NCBI RefSeq assembly: GCF_900113715.1
Contig: NZ_FOQK01000005.1
Coordinates: forward strand, 94,206-152,603
From: Pseudoselenomonas ruminantium
Lineage (GTDB): Bacteria > Bacillota > Negativicutes > Selenomonadales > Selenomonadaceae
Direction: 5' to 3'
DNA length: 58,398 nucleotides
Shown: positions 22,514 through 31,801 of the stretch, piece by piece
How positions within the stretch are numbered: position 1 is the first letter of the stretch
Layout: the number at the start of each line of letters is the position of its first letter
Program-made: the position numbers and the translations under genes
Notes under the pieces: model-generated
Told to the model about the DNA's origin: nothing
The model's database searches: none
Seen by the model: the letters and a program-made list of their open reading frames with translations, nothing else

Positions 22514-25012
22514 TTACATTACTCCCCGGAAGAAATGCCCCCGCGTGATATCTTCGCCTTCCTGCGCCTTTATCCAGGCCTGCTGTGCCTCATCGAGGTC
22601 AGCAGGCAGACGCATCGCCTGGCGGTAAGCCTTGACGATATGGCGGATTTCGTCAGCCGCCATTGCCCGGGCCTCAATACGCATGCTGACGGATAGCGGC
22701 GCAAACTTCATCGCATGGGGCAGCATCGAAAGGCTCTTGCTGTTCAGAAGATGCATATGACAGTACTGATCCATCACGAGCGGGAACAGTGCCTCCTTGC
22801 GATCCTTGAGGGCATAATGCCCCTTGGTACAAGGCTGGCTGCAGGCCCCCTTATCCACACCGCCAAGGAAGCTGCCCGTCACGCAGTACTCAGAAACCAT
22901 GAGTTCCAAGCGTCCATGCACGATGCAGGTAAGCGGCAGCGGCGCATCTTTGGCCAGCGCCTGTACCTGCTTGAAACTGAGTTCCGGCGATAAAGTCGCC
23001 TCCGCAACGCCATATTCCTTGAGGAATGCCAGTGTCGCCTTATTGTACGCAATCAGCGAATAATCCGCATGCACAGGCAAATCGGTCAGCCGCTTGACGA
23101 GCGCCGCAGCGCCGATATTATGCACGTGCACGGCTGCCGGACGGCAGGTCTGCTGCCAGGCCAGCAGCAGCTTTTCTACTGCTTTCTGATGATTCTGTTT
23201 GATGATGCGTGGCAGATTGAAATCGATGCGGATGCCTGCCTCCTTGGCCAGCTGCCAGGCCGCCTCGTAATCGGTCAAAGCGATTGCCCGATGCTCATAG
23301 GATTCACCACCGAATAAAATACCATCGGCACCGCCTTCGATAGCAGCCTTCATCTTGTCCAACGTATCGACAGCGGCCATAAGCTGCGCTTTGGTTTCCG
23401 GCAGCGGCCGCGGCTCAGCAAGTGCAGCGAACTTGTGCGGCGGAAACGCAAACTCTGCCAGCCGCAGTGCATCGAGCTGCTCGACAGCCTGGCGGCGTGC
23501 CTCATTGATCTCGCTCATCGGCACCATGACATCGCCTTCGATGCTGACACTGAGCTCCGATAGCGCATAGACCGATGTGCCGAGGCGCTCGACCTGCTTG
23601 CGCACGACCTCTTCTGACAGCGGCCGCTTGCGTGCCGGTTCGCCGATAAACGCCGTAGCCGCGCTGGCGATATGCCCCTTGCCGTCATCGAGCTCGATTG
23701 TCAGCGGTTTGCCGATGGCAGCTGTTACGCGGACCGCAATCGGGATGCGGCGCACGGGAGCCCCCGCCGTGTACATCGCCTTGCCCTTTTCCATCAGCGC
23801 GGCATCATAGACCTTGAACACGCGGTCATGATCGCGCACGGCCGACGGGATGGCAAAGGCGACCGTATCCCCGGCCTGCCCAAAGGCAATGCTATTGCCT
23901 TTGGCATCTGTAAGTTCGTGAATCGTAGCCGTTACCCGACCGCCGACCTTGACCCAGAAATCGACCTGATCGCCCAGTGCCAGCCGGCCGCTGAGCTTGA
24001 CCGTCACCACGCGTCTGTCCCAGTCGTATGCCGTTACGCGGCCAATCAGCAAGCCGCGGTTATTGGGACGGCGGTCGCTCATCATGTTTTTGCCCGGCCG
24101 GTCCAAAAGGTATGCCGTCGTAAAGTCACGGTTGAAAATCTGGGCGAGATTATCACGCGCCTCATCTGCGACCTTATACCCCGCACCAGCATAATACGTA
24201 TCGATGGCCTGCCGGTATGTGCCAACAACCGTCGCAACATACTCGGGACGCTTCATGCGGCCTTCGATCTTGAGCGAGGCGACACCGGCATCGATAAGCT
24301 CGGGAATGACGTCGATCGTATTGAGATCACGCGGCGAAAGCAGATAACTTCCAGCTTTGTCCCCCAGCACATCCTCGCCTTTTTCATTGACCAGCGTATA
24401 CGGCAGGCGGCAAGGCTGGGCACAGCGGCCACGATTGCCGCTGCGGCCACCGATCATGCTGCTCATCAGGCATTGTCCCGAATAGCAGACACAAAGGGCC
24501 CCATGCATGAAGACCTCGATCTCTACCTGGCAATTCGCGCAGATATGACGGATCTCCTTGAGGGACAGCTCGCGGGACAGGACGACTCGCGTAAAGCCGA
24601 GCTCCTGCAAAGCCAGCACGCCTTCGAGACTGTGCACCGTCATCTGGGTGCTCGCATGCAACGGCAGCTGCGGCACGATCTCACGCGCCAGCTTGGCAAC
24701 CCCCAGATCCTGCACGAGGATGGCATCGGCGCCTGCATCCGCAAGGAACCGCAGATAATCCTTGATAGCCGGCAGCTCCTCATCGCTCACGATCGTATTG
24801 ACCGTCACGTTTATGAGCACACCCCGTAAGTGTGCAAAACGGATGGCCTCGCGCAGGCCATCCTCATCAAAATTATTCGCATAAGCGCGAGCACCAAACA
24901 TGCTGCCCGCCAGGTATACGGCATTTGCCCCGCTCTCCACGGCAGCTGTGAGCGCTTCACGGCTGCCAGCAGGTGCCAGTAATTCTACCAAATCCATTTC
25001 CTCCTGTATCAT
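22514..25012 (-). CDS. Large U32-family protein with DUF3656-type extension (RlhA-like)
   Basis: The 832-residue protein starts with LLAPAGSREAL and the U32 TIM-barrel (ANAVYLAGSMFGARA, HASTQMTVHS, SRELSLKEI), followed by the cysteine cluster CVCYSGQCLMSS and GRCAQPCR that carries an Fe-S cluster in this family. A second, diverged U32-like half follows after about 600. Long U32 proteins are linked to 23S rRNA C2501 hydroxylation (RlhA), so RNA modification is more likely than peptidase activity. Its ATG overlaps the scpB stop. A TTG at about 24991 following AGGAGG is an alternative start. Confidence 0.85.
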   Translation of the reverse strand: MIQEEMDLVELLAPAGSREALTAAVESGANAVYLAGSMFGARAYANNFDEDGLREAIRFAHLRGVLINVTVNTIVSDEELPAIKDYLRFLADAGADAILVQDLGVAKLAREIVPQLPLHASTQMTVHSLEGVLALQELGFTRVVLSRELSLKEIRHICANCQVEIEVFMHGALCVCYSGQCLMSSMIGGRSGNRGRCAQPCRLPYTLVNEKGEDVLGDKAGSYLLSPRDLNTIDVIPELIDAGVASLKIEGRMKRPEYVATVVGTYRQAIDTYYAGAGYKVADEARDNLAQIFNRDFTTAYLLDRPGKNMMSDRRPNNRGLLIGRVTAYDWDRRVVTVKLSGRLALGDQVDFWVKVGGRVTATIHELTDAKGNSIAFGQAGDTVAFAIPSAVRDHDRVFKVYDAALMEKGKAMYTAGAPVRRIPIAVRVTAAIGKPLTIELDDGKGHIASAATAFIGEPARKRPLSEEVVRKQVERLGTSVYALSELSVSIEGDVMVPMSEINEARRQAVEQLDALRLAEFAFPPHKFAALAEPRPLPETKAQLMAAVDTLDKMKAAIEGGADGILFGGESYEHRAIALTDYEAAWQLAKEAGIRIDFNLPRIIKQNHQKAVEKLLLAWQQTCRPAAVHVHNIGAAALVKRLTDLPVHADYSLIAYNKATLAFLKEYGVAEATLSPELSFKQVQALAKDAPLPLTCIVHGRLELMVSEYCVTGSFLGGVDKGACSQPCTKGHYALKDRKEALFPLVMDQYCHMHLLNSKSLSMLPHAMKFAPLSVSMRIEARAMAADEIRHIVKAYRQAMRLPADLDEAQQAWIKAQEGEDITRGHFFRGVM

Positions 25013-25671
25013 TCAGCCGGTGGCATATCGTCGTGTGCCATCGGCGCTTCCTGTTCTTCCGTATCCGCATCGTTCTGGCTCTGCAGCTGCTGCACTTCCT
25101 GGAAGAGCTCCATCTGCTCAGCGTCGAGCCCTGCGGCTGCTTCCTCTGTCGTCGGCAGTTCCGGCAAGTCCTCCAGCGTATTGATGCCGAAGCAGCGCAG
25201 GAAAGTCTCCGTCGTCCCATAGAGGATGGGCCGTCCCAGCACATTCTTGCGCCCCACCTCGGCGATGAGCTCCAGCTCCAGCAGCTTCTGCAAGGCACGT
25301 TCCACGCGCACTCCGCGGATCTGCTCGATTTCCGCCTTGGTGATTGGCTGCTTGAAGGCTACAATCGAAAGCGTCTCCATCGTCGGCGCAGAGATCTTGC
25401 GGTCCACCACCTCGCTCAAGCGCTCGACGATGGCAAAGGCCTCCGGCCGCGTGGCCAGCTGATAGCCGCCAGCCACCTGCCGGATCGTCAAGCCGCTATG
25501 GCGGCGGTCCAGGTCGCTTTTGAGCTCAGCCACGAGGTTCTGGGTACCGAGCACATCGAGCTGCAGGATACGTGCCAGTTCCGCCGCCGTTATGGGATTG
25601 CCCGCGGCAAAGAGCACAGCCTCCAATACACCCAGCTGTGATATTTCAATCCGTTCTGCCGTTTCAGGCAT
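25009..25671 (-). CDS. scpB: Segregation and condensation protein B
   Basis: The 220-residue ScpB has two winged-helix domains (AVLFAAGNPITAAELARIL; ISAPTMETLSIVAFKQPITKAEIEQIRG) and the conserved VLGRPILYGTTE. It is the dimeric kleisin-associated subunit of the Smc-ScpA-ScpB condensin acting in chromosome segregation. ATG at 25671 is chosen since GGGAGG precedes it; it overlaps the scpA stop by 8 nt, and the stop overlaps the start of the U32 gene. The C-terminal 40 residues are acidic and probably disordered. Confidence 0.95.
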   Translation of the reverse strand: MPETAERIEISQLGVLEAVLFAAGNPITAAELARILQLDVLGTQNLVAELKSDLDRRHSGLTIRQVAGGYQLATRPEAFAIVERLSEVVDRKISAPTMETLSIVAFKQPITKAEIEQIRGVRVERALQKLLELELIAEVGRKNVLGRPILYGTTETFLRCFGINTLEDLPELPTTEEAAAGLDAEQMELFQEVQQLQSQNDADTEEQEAPMAHDDMPPAE

Positions 25672-26389
25672 GTTGTTCTTCCTCCCGGATACAAATATAG
25701 ATTTCCGCAAATGCCCGCTGCTGCTTCACCGTCACGGTCTTGAGCTTCATGAGCTCCAGCAGTGCGAGGAACGTCACGATCAGCTCGCTGCGCGTGCCCG
25801 TCTCGAAGGCCTCCGAAAACAGCAGCCGCCCACGGCTGCGCTCCAGCAGCGACAAGATATCAGCCATCTTGTCCTTGATGCTGAAGGCCTCCGGTGTGAC
25901 GAGCGCCTTCGGGATCGAAAGCTCATCCTTGACCGACAGCACGGTATGGAAGGCCTCCACCAGCATCCTGAGCGACAGGTTACCTGGGGGCAGATGGTGC
26001 ACCGGCAAGTCCATCGGCTCACGGCTGACAAACCGCTCCTGGATGCCAGCCATGTCACCGAGCACGGTGCTGACCTGCTTGAACTTGCGGTACTCAAGGA
26101 TGCGCTGCACGAGCTCGAAGCGCGGATCTTCTTCGGCCTCGTCCGCAGGTTTCTCCGGCTTTGGCAGCATCATCCGCGACTTGATCTGCAAGAGCGTTGC
26201 GGCCATGACGAGAAACGAGCTGGCGATTTCCATGTTAAACTCCCGAAAGCGGTCCAGATACGCCAGGTATTGACGCGTAAGCTCCGCAATCGGGATGTCA
26301 TAGATGTCGATCTTGTTTTTTTCGATAAGATGCATAAGAAGGTCCATCGGACCTTCAAACGCATCGATCTTTATCTTGTAATCTTCCAT
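25664..26389 (-). CDS. scpA: Segregation and condensation protein A (kleisin)
   Basis: The 241-residue kleisin bridges Smc heads. The N-terminal signature FEGPMDLLMHLIEKNKIDI and IPIAELTRQYL, a variable acidic centre (KPADEAEEDPRFE) and the C-terminal winged-helix (TFLALLELMKLKTVTVKQ) are all present. The gene is in an scpA-scpB operon with overlapping ends. Upstream is a site-2 protease, a common Firmicute neighbour of scpA. Confidence 0.96.
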   Translation of the reverse strand: MEDYKIKIDAFEGPMDLLMHLIEKNKIDIYDIPIAELTRQYLAYLDRFREFNMEIASSFLVMAATLLQIKSRMMLPKPEKPADEAEEDPRFELVQRILEYRKFKQVSTVLGDMAGIQERFVSREPMDLPVHHLPPGNLSLRMLVEAFHTVLSVKDELSIPKALVTPEAFSIKDKMADILSLLERSRGRLLFSEAFETGTRSELIVTFLALLELMKLKTVTVKQQRAFAEIYICIREEEQHA

Positions 26390-26404
26390 AGCCAGCCGCT
26401 GCCC

Positions 26405-27031
26405 TTAGAAAAGGATGCCCAGCAACGTACGGAAAACTTCGAGAACCGCCCCGCGCATCGGAATCAGGATCATGCTGAGGACCGGCGTCATCAGGAGCAA
26501 AATCAAAATCAGGAAGCTGTAGCGCTCAAGGCTGGCGAACTGATAAGCAAGATCGCGCGGCAAAAGCTGCTTGAGCACATGCGAGCCGTCAAGCGGCGGC
26601 AGCGGCAGCAAATTGAAAATCGCAAAGCCGATATTGTACTCGACAATCAGCATGAATACCCAGTAGATGCCCTCGGTTATATGGACACCGACACGGCTCA
26701 GGAGCACCAAGGCCACCAGCGCCAGAAAAGCCATCAAGAGATTTGCTCCCGGTCCAGCCAATGAGACCAGTATATCGTCACGGCGCGGCTGCTTGAAATT
26801 GTGCGGATTGATCATGACCGGCTTCGCCCAGCCGAAATGTACCAGGAAAAGTGCCAGCATACCGAGCGGATCGATATGCGCCTTAGGATTCAGCGTCAGC
26901 CGCCCCATCATGCGCGGCGTGAAATCTCCGAGCCAAACGGCCACCTGTGCATGTGCGTATTCATGGATGACCATCGCGATAATAAGTCCCGGCAGACCAG
27001 CTACGATCTGCAGCAGGTTGAAATCAAACAT
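26405..27031 (-). CDS. Site-2 protease family (M50) membrane metalloprotease
   Basis: The 208-residue protein has an intramembrane HExxH motif (VIHEYAHAQVAVWLGD, about residue 23) and a second metal-ligand motif LPPLDGSHVL (NPDG-like, about 145), with four to five hydrophobic helices. This short PDZ-less subfamily is widespread in Firmicutes, and its substrate is unknown. GGGAGGTAG precedes the ATG. It sits just upstream of scpA and is probably co-transcribed with it. Confidence 0.9.
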   Translation of the reverse strand: MFDFNLLQIVAGLPGLIIAMVIHEYAHAQVAVWLGDFTPRMMGRLTLNPKAHIDPLGMLALFLVHFGWAKPVMINPHNFKQPRRDDILVSLAGPGANLLMAFLALVALVLLSRVGVHITEGIYWVFMLIVEYNIGFAIFNLLPLPPLDGSHVLKQLLPRDLAYQFASLERYSFLILILLLMTPVLSMILIPMRGAVLEVFRTLLGILF

Positions 27032-27056
27032 CGTCTACCTCCCTAGCAAGGTTATC

Positions 27057-27608
27057 TTATTTATTCCCGTTTCTCTGACGCTCCAGCATCAGGATCGATG
27101 ATACGGATTTAGCATCGTAAATGCGGCCATCGAGCACCATCGCAACTGCCTCATCAAGCGGCAGCCTTACCACATTGATGAACTCATCCTCGTCGGGATG
27201 CTGCGGTCCCGGCGTGAGCCCCTCGGCCTTGTACATGTGGATGTACTCATTCGAGAAGCCGACCGTCGTCGCAATCGTCGTAAGCTTTTCCATATGCTCA
27301 GCCTCATAGCCCGTTTCCTCGGAGAGCTCACGCTGCGCACAATAAAGCGGATCTTCATCGGGGGCGTCAAGCTTGCCAGCAGGAACTTCCAGCGTTATGC
27401 GCCCGATCGGATAGCGGTATTGCTTGACCAGGATGATATCGCCGTTAGGAAAGACCGGTATGACAGACGATGCTCCAGGATGTTCGATGAACTCGCGCGT
27501 AGCTTGATTGCCATTCGGCAATTCCACAGTATCCCGTCTGACATGCAGCAAAGTGCCATCAAAGATCGCTTCGCCATGCAGTTTCTTTTCTACTAACTCT
27601 TCGTCCAT
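27057..27608 (-). CDS. Nudix hydrolase, ADP-ribose pyrophosphatase type
   Basis: The 183-residue protein contains a complete Nudix box (GKLDAPDEDPLYCAQRELSEETGY, quoted as GK-x-DAPDEDP and RELSEETGY, about 92-115). EVPAGKLD and the LTPGPQHPDEDEFINV loop are typical of the NudF/ADP-ribose pyrophosphatase branch, which cleaves ADP-ribose to AMP and ribose 5-phosphate. GAGGAG lies before the ATG. The site-2 protease gene follows. Confidence 0.9.
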   Translation of the reverse strand: MDEELVEKKLHGEAIFDGTLLHVRRDTVELPNGNQATREFIEHPGASSVIPVFPNGDIILVKQYRYPIGRITLEVPAGKLDAPDEDPLYCAQRELSEETGYEAEHMEKLTTIATTVGFSNEYIHMYKAEGLTPGPQHPDEDEFINVVRLPLDEAVAMVLDGRIYDAKSVSSILMLERQRNGNK

Positions 27609-27679
27609 CGTTACTCCTCCTCAAACCTTCATATCTATCTATTCTACTATCTGTTCGCTTTTATTTCAAGCACCCGGTC

Positions 27680-28159
27680 TCAGCGGAACACCGTCCAGAG
27701 GACGAGCACCACAGCCAGCAGGCATTTGCCGCCCACAGCGATGAGTGCCACACTATTCCACGACGAAGTCCCCTCGACATATTGCGACATGCAGGCCACC
27801 ACTTCATCGGGCTCTTTGGCACGCATGAGCTTGCGCATGCGCACGAAGTCCACCAGCGAGTCGATGAACAGTGCCGCAGCGACCAGGTAGAACACCACGA
27901 GCTGCCACGGACGCAGCTCCGCATACTGATAGGTCAGCACAAAGCCCATGACATCGATGAGCAAGAGCACGACCGACATCACCAGGAACGTCTTGCCGAT
28001 GCTCTTGGCCGACATGAACTTGCCCATCGATTCCATCTCATCTTTCCAGATCTGGCGCTCTTCCTCATCAGCTGCCGGCCCCGTATGCGCCATCAAGGTC
28101 TGCAGCGCATAGCCGCTGATCAGCAGCCAGAAAATCGCATAGCATTGAATACCAAGCAT
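27680..28159 (-). CDS. Four-helix integral membrane protein, unknown function
   Basis: A 159-residue protein with predicted membrane segments at about 4-22, 55-78, 88-106 and 134-156, and a charged loop after the first helix (EEERQIWKDEMESM). ATG at 28159 is chosen because CGAGGAG precedes it. I recognise no family. It is close to and co-directional with the Nudix gene. Confidence 0.6.
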   Translation of the reverse strand: MLGIQCYAIFWLLISGYALQTLMAHTGPAADEEERQIWKDEMESMGKFMSAKSIGKTFLVMSVVLLLIDVMGFVLTYQYAELRPWQLVVFYLVAAALFIDSLVDFVRMRKLMRAKEPDEVVACMSQYVEGTSSWNSVALIAVGGKCLLAVVLVLWTVFR

Positions 28160-28212
28160 CCAAAAACTCCTCGTACAAAAATCATTACTGCCTTTTAGTA
28201 TACAAATAAAAA

Positions 28213-28240
28213 CACTCCATTGCAACCGCAATGGAGCGCT
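28213..28240 (-). terminator. Terminator after the zinc-ribbon protein gene
   Basis: CTCCATTGC pairs perfectly with GCAATGGAG around a 4-nt loop (28215-28236), followed by a T-rich tract on the minus strand. Confidence 0.8.
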
Positions 28241-28265
28241 TTATCCGAAATTGACTGTGTAGTTT

Positions 28266-28628
28266 TCATGAACGTCTGCGGCGTTTCACCTCGGGCCAGG
28301 GACGGATATGCTTCGGATTCGTAGCGATGCCATCGAGCCCACACCATCGTGAGGCAAACGATTCGACAAACACCTTTTTCTGGCGAGGCTTCTTTTCCGC
28401 AGGTGCAGCGGCAGCAGCCGTTGCATTGACAGCCAGTTTTTCCTCTGCCTGTGATGCAGCTTTCGTCGCACTGCAGCCACAGTCTTCGATAAACCCACTT
28501 TCGAGTTCTTCCTGGGAAAAAATCGTGAAATTGCCACAGGCACAACGGCACCAGTAATACTCGCTGCCGAACTGATCCTTGCGGCCAGTCGATTCCAATA
28601 CAGTGATCTTGCCATATTGTTTTTCCAT
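28266..28628 (-). CDS. Small zinc-ribbon-like protein
   Basis: A 120-residue protein starting MEKQYGKITVLESTGRKD, with YWCRCACGNFTIFSQEELESG and DCGC, a four-cysteine knuckle like that at the N-terminus of phage AP2/HNH proteins (recalled similarity). An Ala-rich linker leads to a strongly basic C-terminus (EVKRRRRS). It is probably nucleic-acid binding. ATG at 28628 has GGAGGGG upstream. No catalytic domain follows, so it may be a stand-alone remnant or a small host factor. Confidence 0.55.
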   Translation of the reverse strand: MEKQYGKITVLESTGRKDQFGSEYYWCRCACGNFTIFSQEELESGFIEDCGCSATKAASQAEEKLAVNATAAAAAPAEKKPRQKKVFVESFASRWCGLDGIATNPKHIRPWPEVKRRRRS

Positions 28629-28720
28629 GATTTTCCCCTCCTTCCAACAAAAACTAAAACACAATGTCACGTATTCCGATTACTAATATTCTCTTTCTCT
28701 TATAAAAATCCTGCAAGAAA

Positions 28721-30430
28721 TTAATTTTTTTCTAAGGATTCCTTACGTATCTTTGCATGGCTGACCATCTCCTTCGCATTATCCAGCGAAGCTGCCGTCA
28801 TATCAGCACCCGAAGCCATGCGGGCAATCTCGCTGATGCGCTCGCGCTCCGAGAGCTGCCGCACCTGGGTGACCGTCGAGTCCCCTGCCGTAGCCTTGGA
28901 GATGTAGAGATGCACATCCGCCATGCAGGCAATCTGCGGCAAGTGGGTGATGCACAGCACCTGCTTGAAGCGCGCGACCAGCGCAATGCGCTCGGCCACC
29001 ATCTGCGCAGTCCGACCGCCGATGCCGGTATCGATCTCGTCGAACACCATGCTCGGCACCGACGAATCCCTGGCTGCGGCCACAGCCTTGATCGCCAGCG
29101 CGATGCGCGAGAGCTCACCGCCCGAAGCCACCTTCTGCAGCGGCTGCTCTGCTTCGCCGGGATTGGCCGAGAAGTACATGGCCACATCGTCGGCACCGTT
29201 AGCCTGGAAGCCAGCAGCAGCCGATACCTCGATGCGGAACACCGCCTTTGGCATGCCCAGTGCCGCGAGCTGTCCGCCGATGGCGGCCGACAGCTCGCCA
29301 GCCGCACGGTTGCGAAGCTGCGTAAGCGTCTGGGCTTTCTGCGTCAGCTCCGCTTCGAGGGCTGCGATCCTTGCCTTGCGCTCTGCCATATCGTCATCGT
29401 AGTTCTCGATGGCACTCAGCTCCTGCTGCACCTTCTGCTGATGCGCGAGCACATCGGCGATCGTCGCACCATATTTCTTGCGCAGACGGTAGATCACATC
29501 CATGCGGCTTTGCAATTTGTTGAGCCGCTCCGGACTGAATTCCAGCGTCTCCCCGTAATCCCGAAGCTCATACGAAGCCTCCTGCAGGGAAATGACCGCT
29601 TCCTCAACCATCTTCTGGGCATTGGCCAGCGACGAATCATAGCGGCTCATATCCTGCAGATCCTTCTTGACCCGCGCTAATGCCGCCAGGACACCTACGC
29701 CCTCCTTGGAGCCGCTCGCCAGCAGATTGTACGACTCTTCCACATAGCCGGCAATCTTTTCCGCATGGGACAGCTTGCGGATCTCTGCCTCAAGCTCCTC
29801 GTCTTCGTTCTCCTTGAGCTGCGCCGTTGCAATCTCATTGTCCTGCCAGCGCAGCATGTCAAGGCGCTGGGCGTATTCGCGCGCAGCCTGCTCCTTCTCC
29901 GCATACTGGCGGCAGCAGGCACGCCACTCCTCATAAACATGCCGGTAGGCCGCCAGCGCCTCAGCCAGATCGGCGTCGTAATGGTCGAGCAGCGAGAACT
30001 GGCTCTCCTCCTTCAGCAGTGCCAGGTTCTCATTCTGCCCGTGGATATCGACCAGATACGCACCGATTGCCTTGAGCACGGCCAGCGTCACATGGCAGCC
30101 ATTGACCAGCACCATGCTGCGGCCCCCGCGCGTCACCTGCCGCGTGATGATCAGCATGCCCTCCGAATCATCGATTGCCTGCTGGGCCAGCAGCTCGTGC
30201 AGCCCCAGCGCCTCATCCTCCAGCGTGAACACCGCCTCGACGCGCAGCCACTCGCATCCCGTGCGGATGGCACTCGCCGAGATGCGCTGCCCGAGGATGG
30301 CACCGAGCGAATCGATCAGGATGGATTTGCCGGCACCCGTCTCGCCTGTCAGGATGTTAAGGCCTGCCCCAAATTCCACTTGGACATGCTCCAGCAAAGC
30401 AAAATTCCAAACGGTCAATGACTTCAGCAT
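28721..30430 (-). CDS. recN: DNA repair protein RecN
   Basis: The 569-residue SMC-like ATPase has Walker A GETGAGKS (about 30), a long coiled-coil middle (about 160-370), the ABC signature SGGELSRIALAIK (about 440) and Walker B MVFDEIDTGIGG. RecN acts early at double-strand breaks. It follows argR, as in many Firmicutes. AAAGGAG precedes the ATG. Confidence 0.97.
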   Translation of the reverse strand: MLKSLTVWNFALLEHVQVEFGAGLNILTGETGAGKSILIDSLGAILGQRISASAIRTGCEWLRVEAVFTLEDEALGLHELLAQQAIDDSEGMLIITRQVTRGGRSMVLVNGCHVTLAVLKAIGAYLVDIHGQNENLALLKEESQFSLLDHYDADLAEALAAYRHVYEEWRACCRQYAEKEQAAREYAQRLDMLRWQDNEIATAQLKENEDEELEAEIRKLSHAEKIAGYVEESYNLLASGSKEGVGVLAALARVKKDLQDMSRYDSSLANAQKMVEEAVISLQEASYELRDYGETLEFSPERLNKLQSRMDVIYRLRKKYGATIADVLAHQQKVQQELSAIENYDDDMAERKARIAALEAELTQKAQTLTQLRNRAAGELSAAIGGQLAALGMPKAVFRIEVSAAAGFQANGADDVAMYFSANPGEAEQPLQKVASGGELSRIALAIKAVAAARDSSVPSMVFDEIDTGIGGRTAQMVAERIALVARFKQVLCITHLPQIACMADVHLYISKATAGDSTVTQVRQLSERERISEIARMASGADMTAASLDNAKEMVSHAKIRKESLEKN

Positions 30431-30458
30431 GGGAAAGATCTCCTTTGTCTACGATGAA

Positions 30459-30911
30459 TCATTTCAAATACTCCTGCAGGCGCTTGAGGATTTTCTCGGT
30501 CGCCTCTTTGGGCTTGATGATGACGAGGATGGTGTCATCGCCAGCCAAAGTACCGATGACCTCGCTCCAGTTCGCGTGGTCGAGGGCTGACGCCACCGTG
30601 CTTGCGCCGCCCGGCAATGTCTTGACGACGATGAGATTCTCGCTGTAATCACAGTCGGTCACCGTGTCAGCGAACAGACGGCGCATGCGCTCCTCCGTGA
30701 AGAGCAGCGTATTCTGCATCGGGGAGGCGTAGCGGTACCGCCCATCTCCCGACGGCACCTTGATGAGCATGAGCTCCTTGATGTCACGGGAAACAGTGGC
30801 CTGTGTGACCTGGATCCGGCGCTCGCGCAGAGCCGCAGCCAGTTCCTCCTGCGTCTCGATGACCTGAGCATCAATTATGTCTTTTATTACAGCGTGTCGT
30901 ATACTTTTCAT
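30459..30911 (-). CDS. argR: Arginine repressor
   Basis: The 150-residue ArgR has an N-terminal winged helix (VIETQEELAAALRERRI and ATVSRDIKEL) and a C-terminal hexamerisation domain with the arginine-binding GTLAGDDTILVI. It controls arginine synthesis and catabolism genes. AGAGGTG precedes the ATG. It sits between nadK and recN in the conserved Firmicute order. Confidence 0.95.
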   Translation of the reverse strand: MKSIRHAVIKDIIDAQVIETQEELAAALRERRIQVTQATVSRDIKELMLIKVPSGDGRYRYASPMQNTLLFTEERMRRLFADTVTDCDYSENLIVVKTLPGGASTVASALDHANWSEVIGTLAGDDTILVIIKPKEATEKILKRLQEYLK

Positions 30912-30938
30912 CCGCCAACACCTCTCAATTCTCTATGA

Positions 30939-31790
30939 TTAAACGTCTTTCCATAGCTTGGTCCGCAAGATCTGATAATAGTCCTTGTCATCAAATTTCA
31001 CGATCCCTGCCTGCACGTTCGACTTCATGACCATGACCTCATCCCCTGGCAGCAGCCGGAAGCTCTCCTGCCCGTCGAACGTGACGATGATGTCCTGATG
31101 GATGGCCGCAATCTCGATGCGCACCACATCTTCCTCACCCACGACCAACGGGCGCATGTTGAAGGTATGCGCACAGATGGGCGTCACCAGCAAAGCCCGG
31201 ATCGTCGGATTCATGATAGGCCCGCCAGCCGATAAGGAATACGCAGTCGATCCGGTCGGCGATGACACGATGACACCATCGGCCTTGTAGTCGATCAGAT
31301 GCGAATCGTTGATGCTGAGCCCTAAATGCAGCATGCGGGCGACACCGCCCTTGGTCACGACCACATCGTTGATAGCATGGCCGAGGAAACGCTCTTTGCC
31401 ATGGGAGCGCACAAAGCCAGCCAGCAGCAGGCGGTGTTCGATGCGGTAATCGCCTGCAAGGATTTTCTGCAACTTGGTCTCCAGCTCGGAGAGCTCGATA
31501 TCTGCCATGAATCCCAGCGTGCCGATGTTGACCCCGCAGACCGGCACAGCCATGGCACCATAGCGGCGGCAGACGCCCAGCAGCGTCCCGTCGCCGCCTA
31601 AGCTCAGGGCAAGATCTGCCGGTATCTTTTCGATATCCGGCACACCGTATTCTTCCATGTCAAAGAAGCGCGATTCATCAATCGGCAGGATAAGGCGCAC
31701 ATCCTTGTCCCGGTAGAACGCAAAGATCCTTTTGAGCACCTCCGGGGATTGCGGCTTATTCACGTTGGGAAAAACAGCTATGGTCAGCAT
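30939..31790 (-). CDS. nadK: NAD kinase
   Basis: The 283-residue protein phosphorylates NAD to NADP. It shows the GGDGT motif (SLGGDGTLLGV), the conserved NIGTLGFMAD, the substrate-binding ND dyad (AINDVVV) and SPTGSTAYSLSAGGP. ATG at 31790 is chosen because AAGGAG is correctly spaced; the TTG at 31796 is too close. It lies 11 bp after tlyA. Confidence 0.95.
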   Translation of the reverse strand: MLTIAVFPNVNKPQSPEVLKRIFAFYRDKDVRLILPIDESRFFDMEEYGVPDIEKIPADLALSLGGDGTLLGVCRRYGAMAVPVCGVNIGTLGFMADIELSELETKLQKILAGDYRIEHRLLLAGFVRSHGKERFLGHAINDVVVTKGGVARMLHLGLSINDSHLIDYKADGVIVSSPTGSTAYSLSAGGPIMNPTIRALLVTPICAHTFNMRPLVVGEEDVVRIEIAAIHQDIIVTFDGQESFRLLPGDEVMVMKSNVQAGIVKFDDKDYYQILRTKLWKDV

Positions 31791-31801
31791 CAGCAAGCTC
31801 C

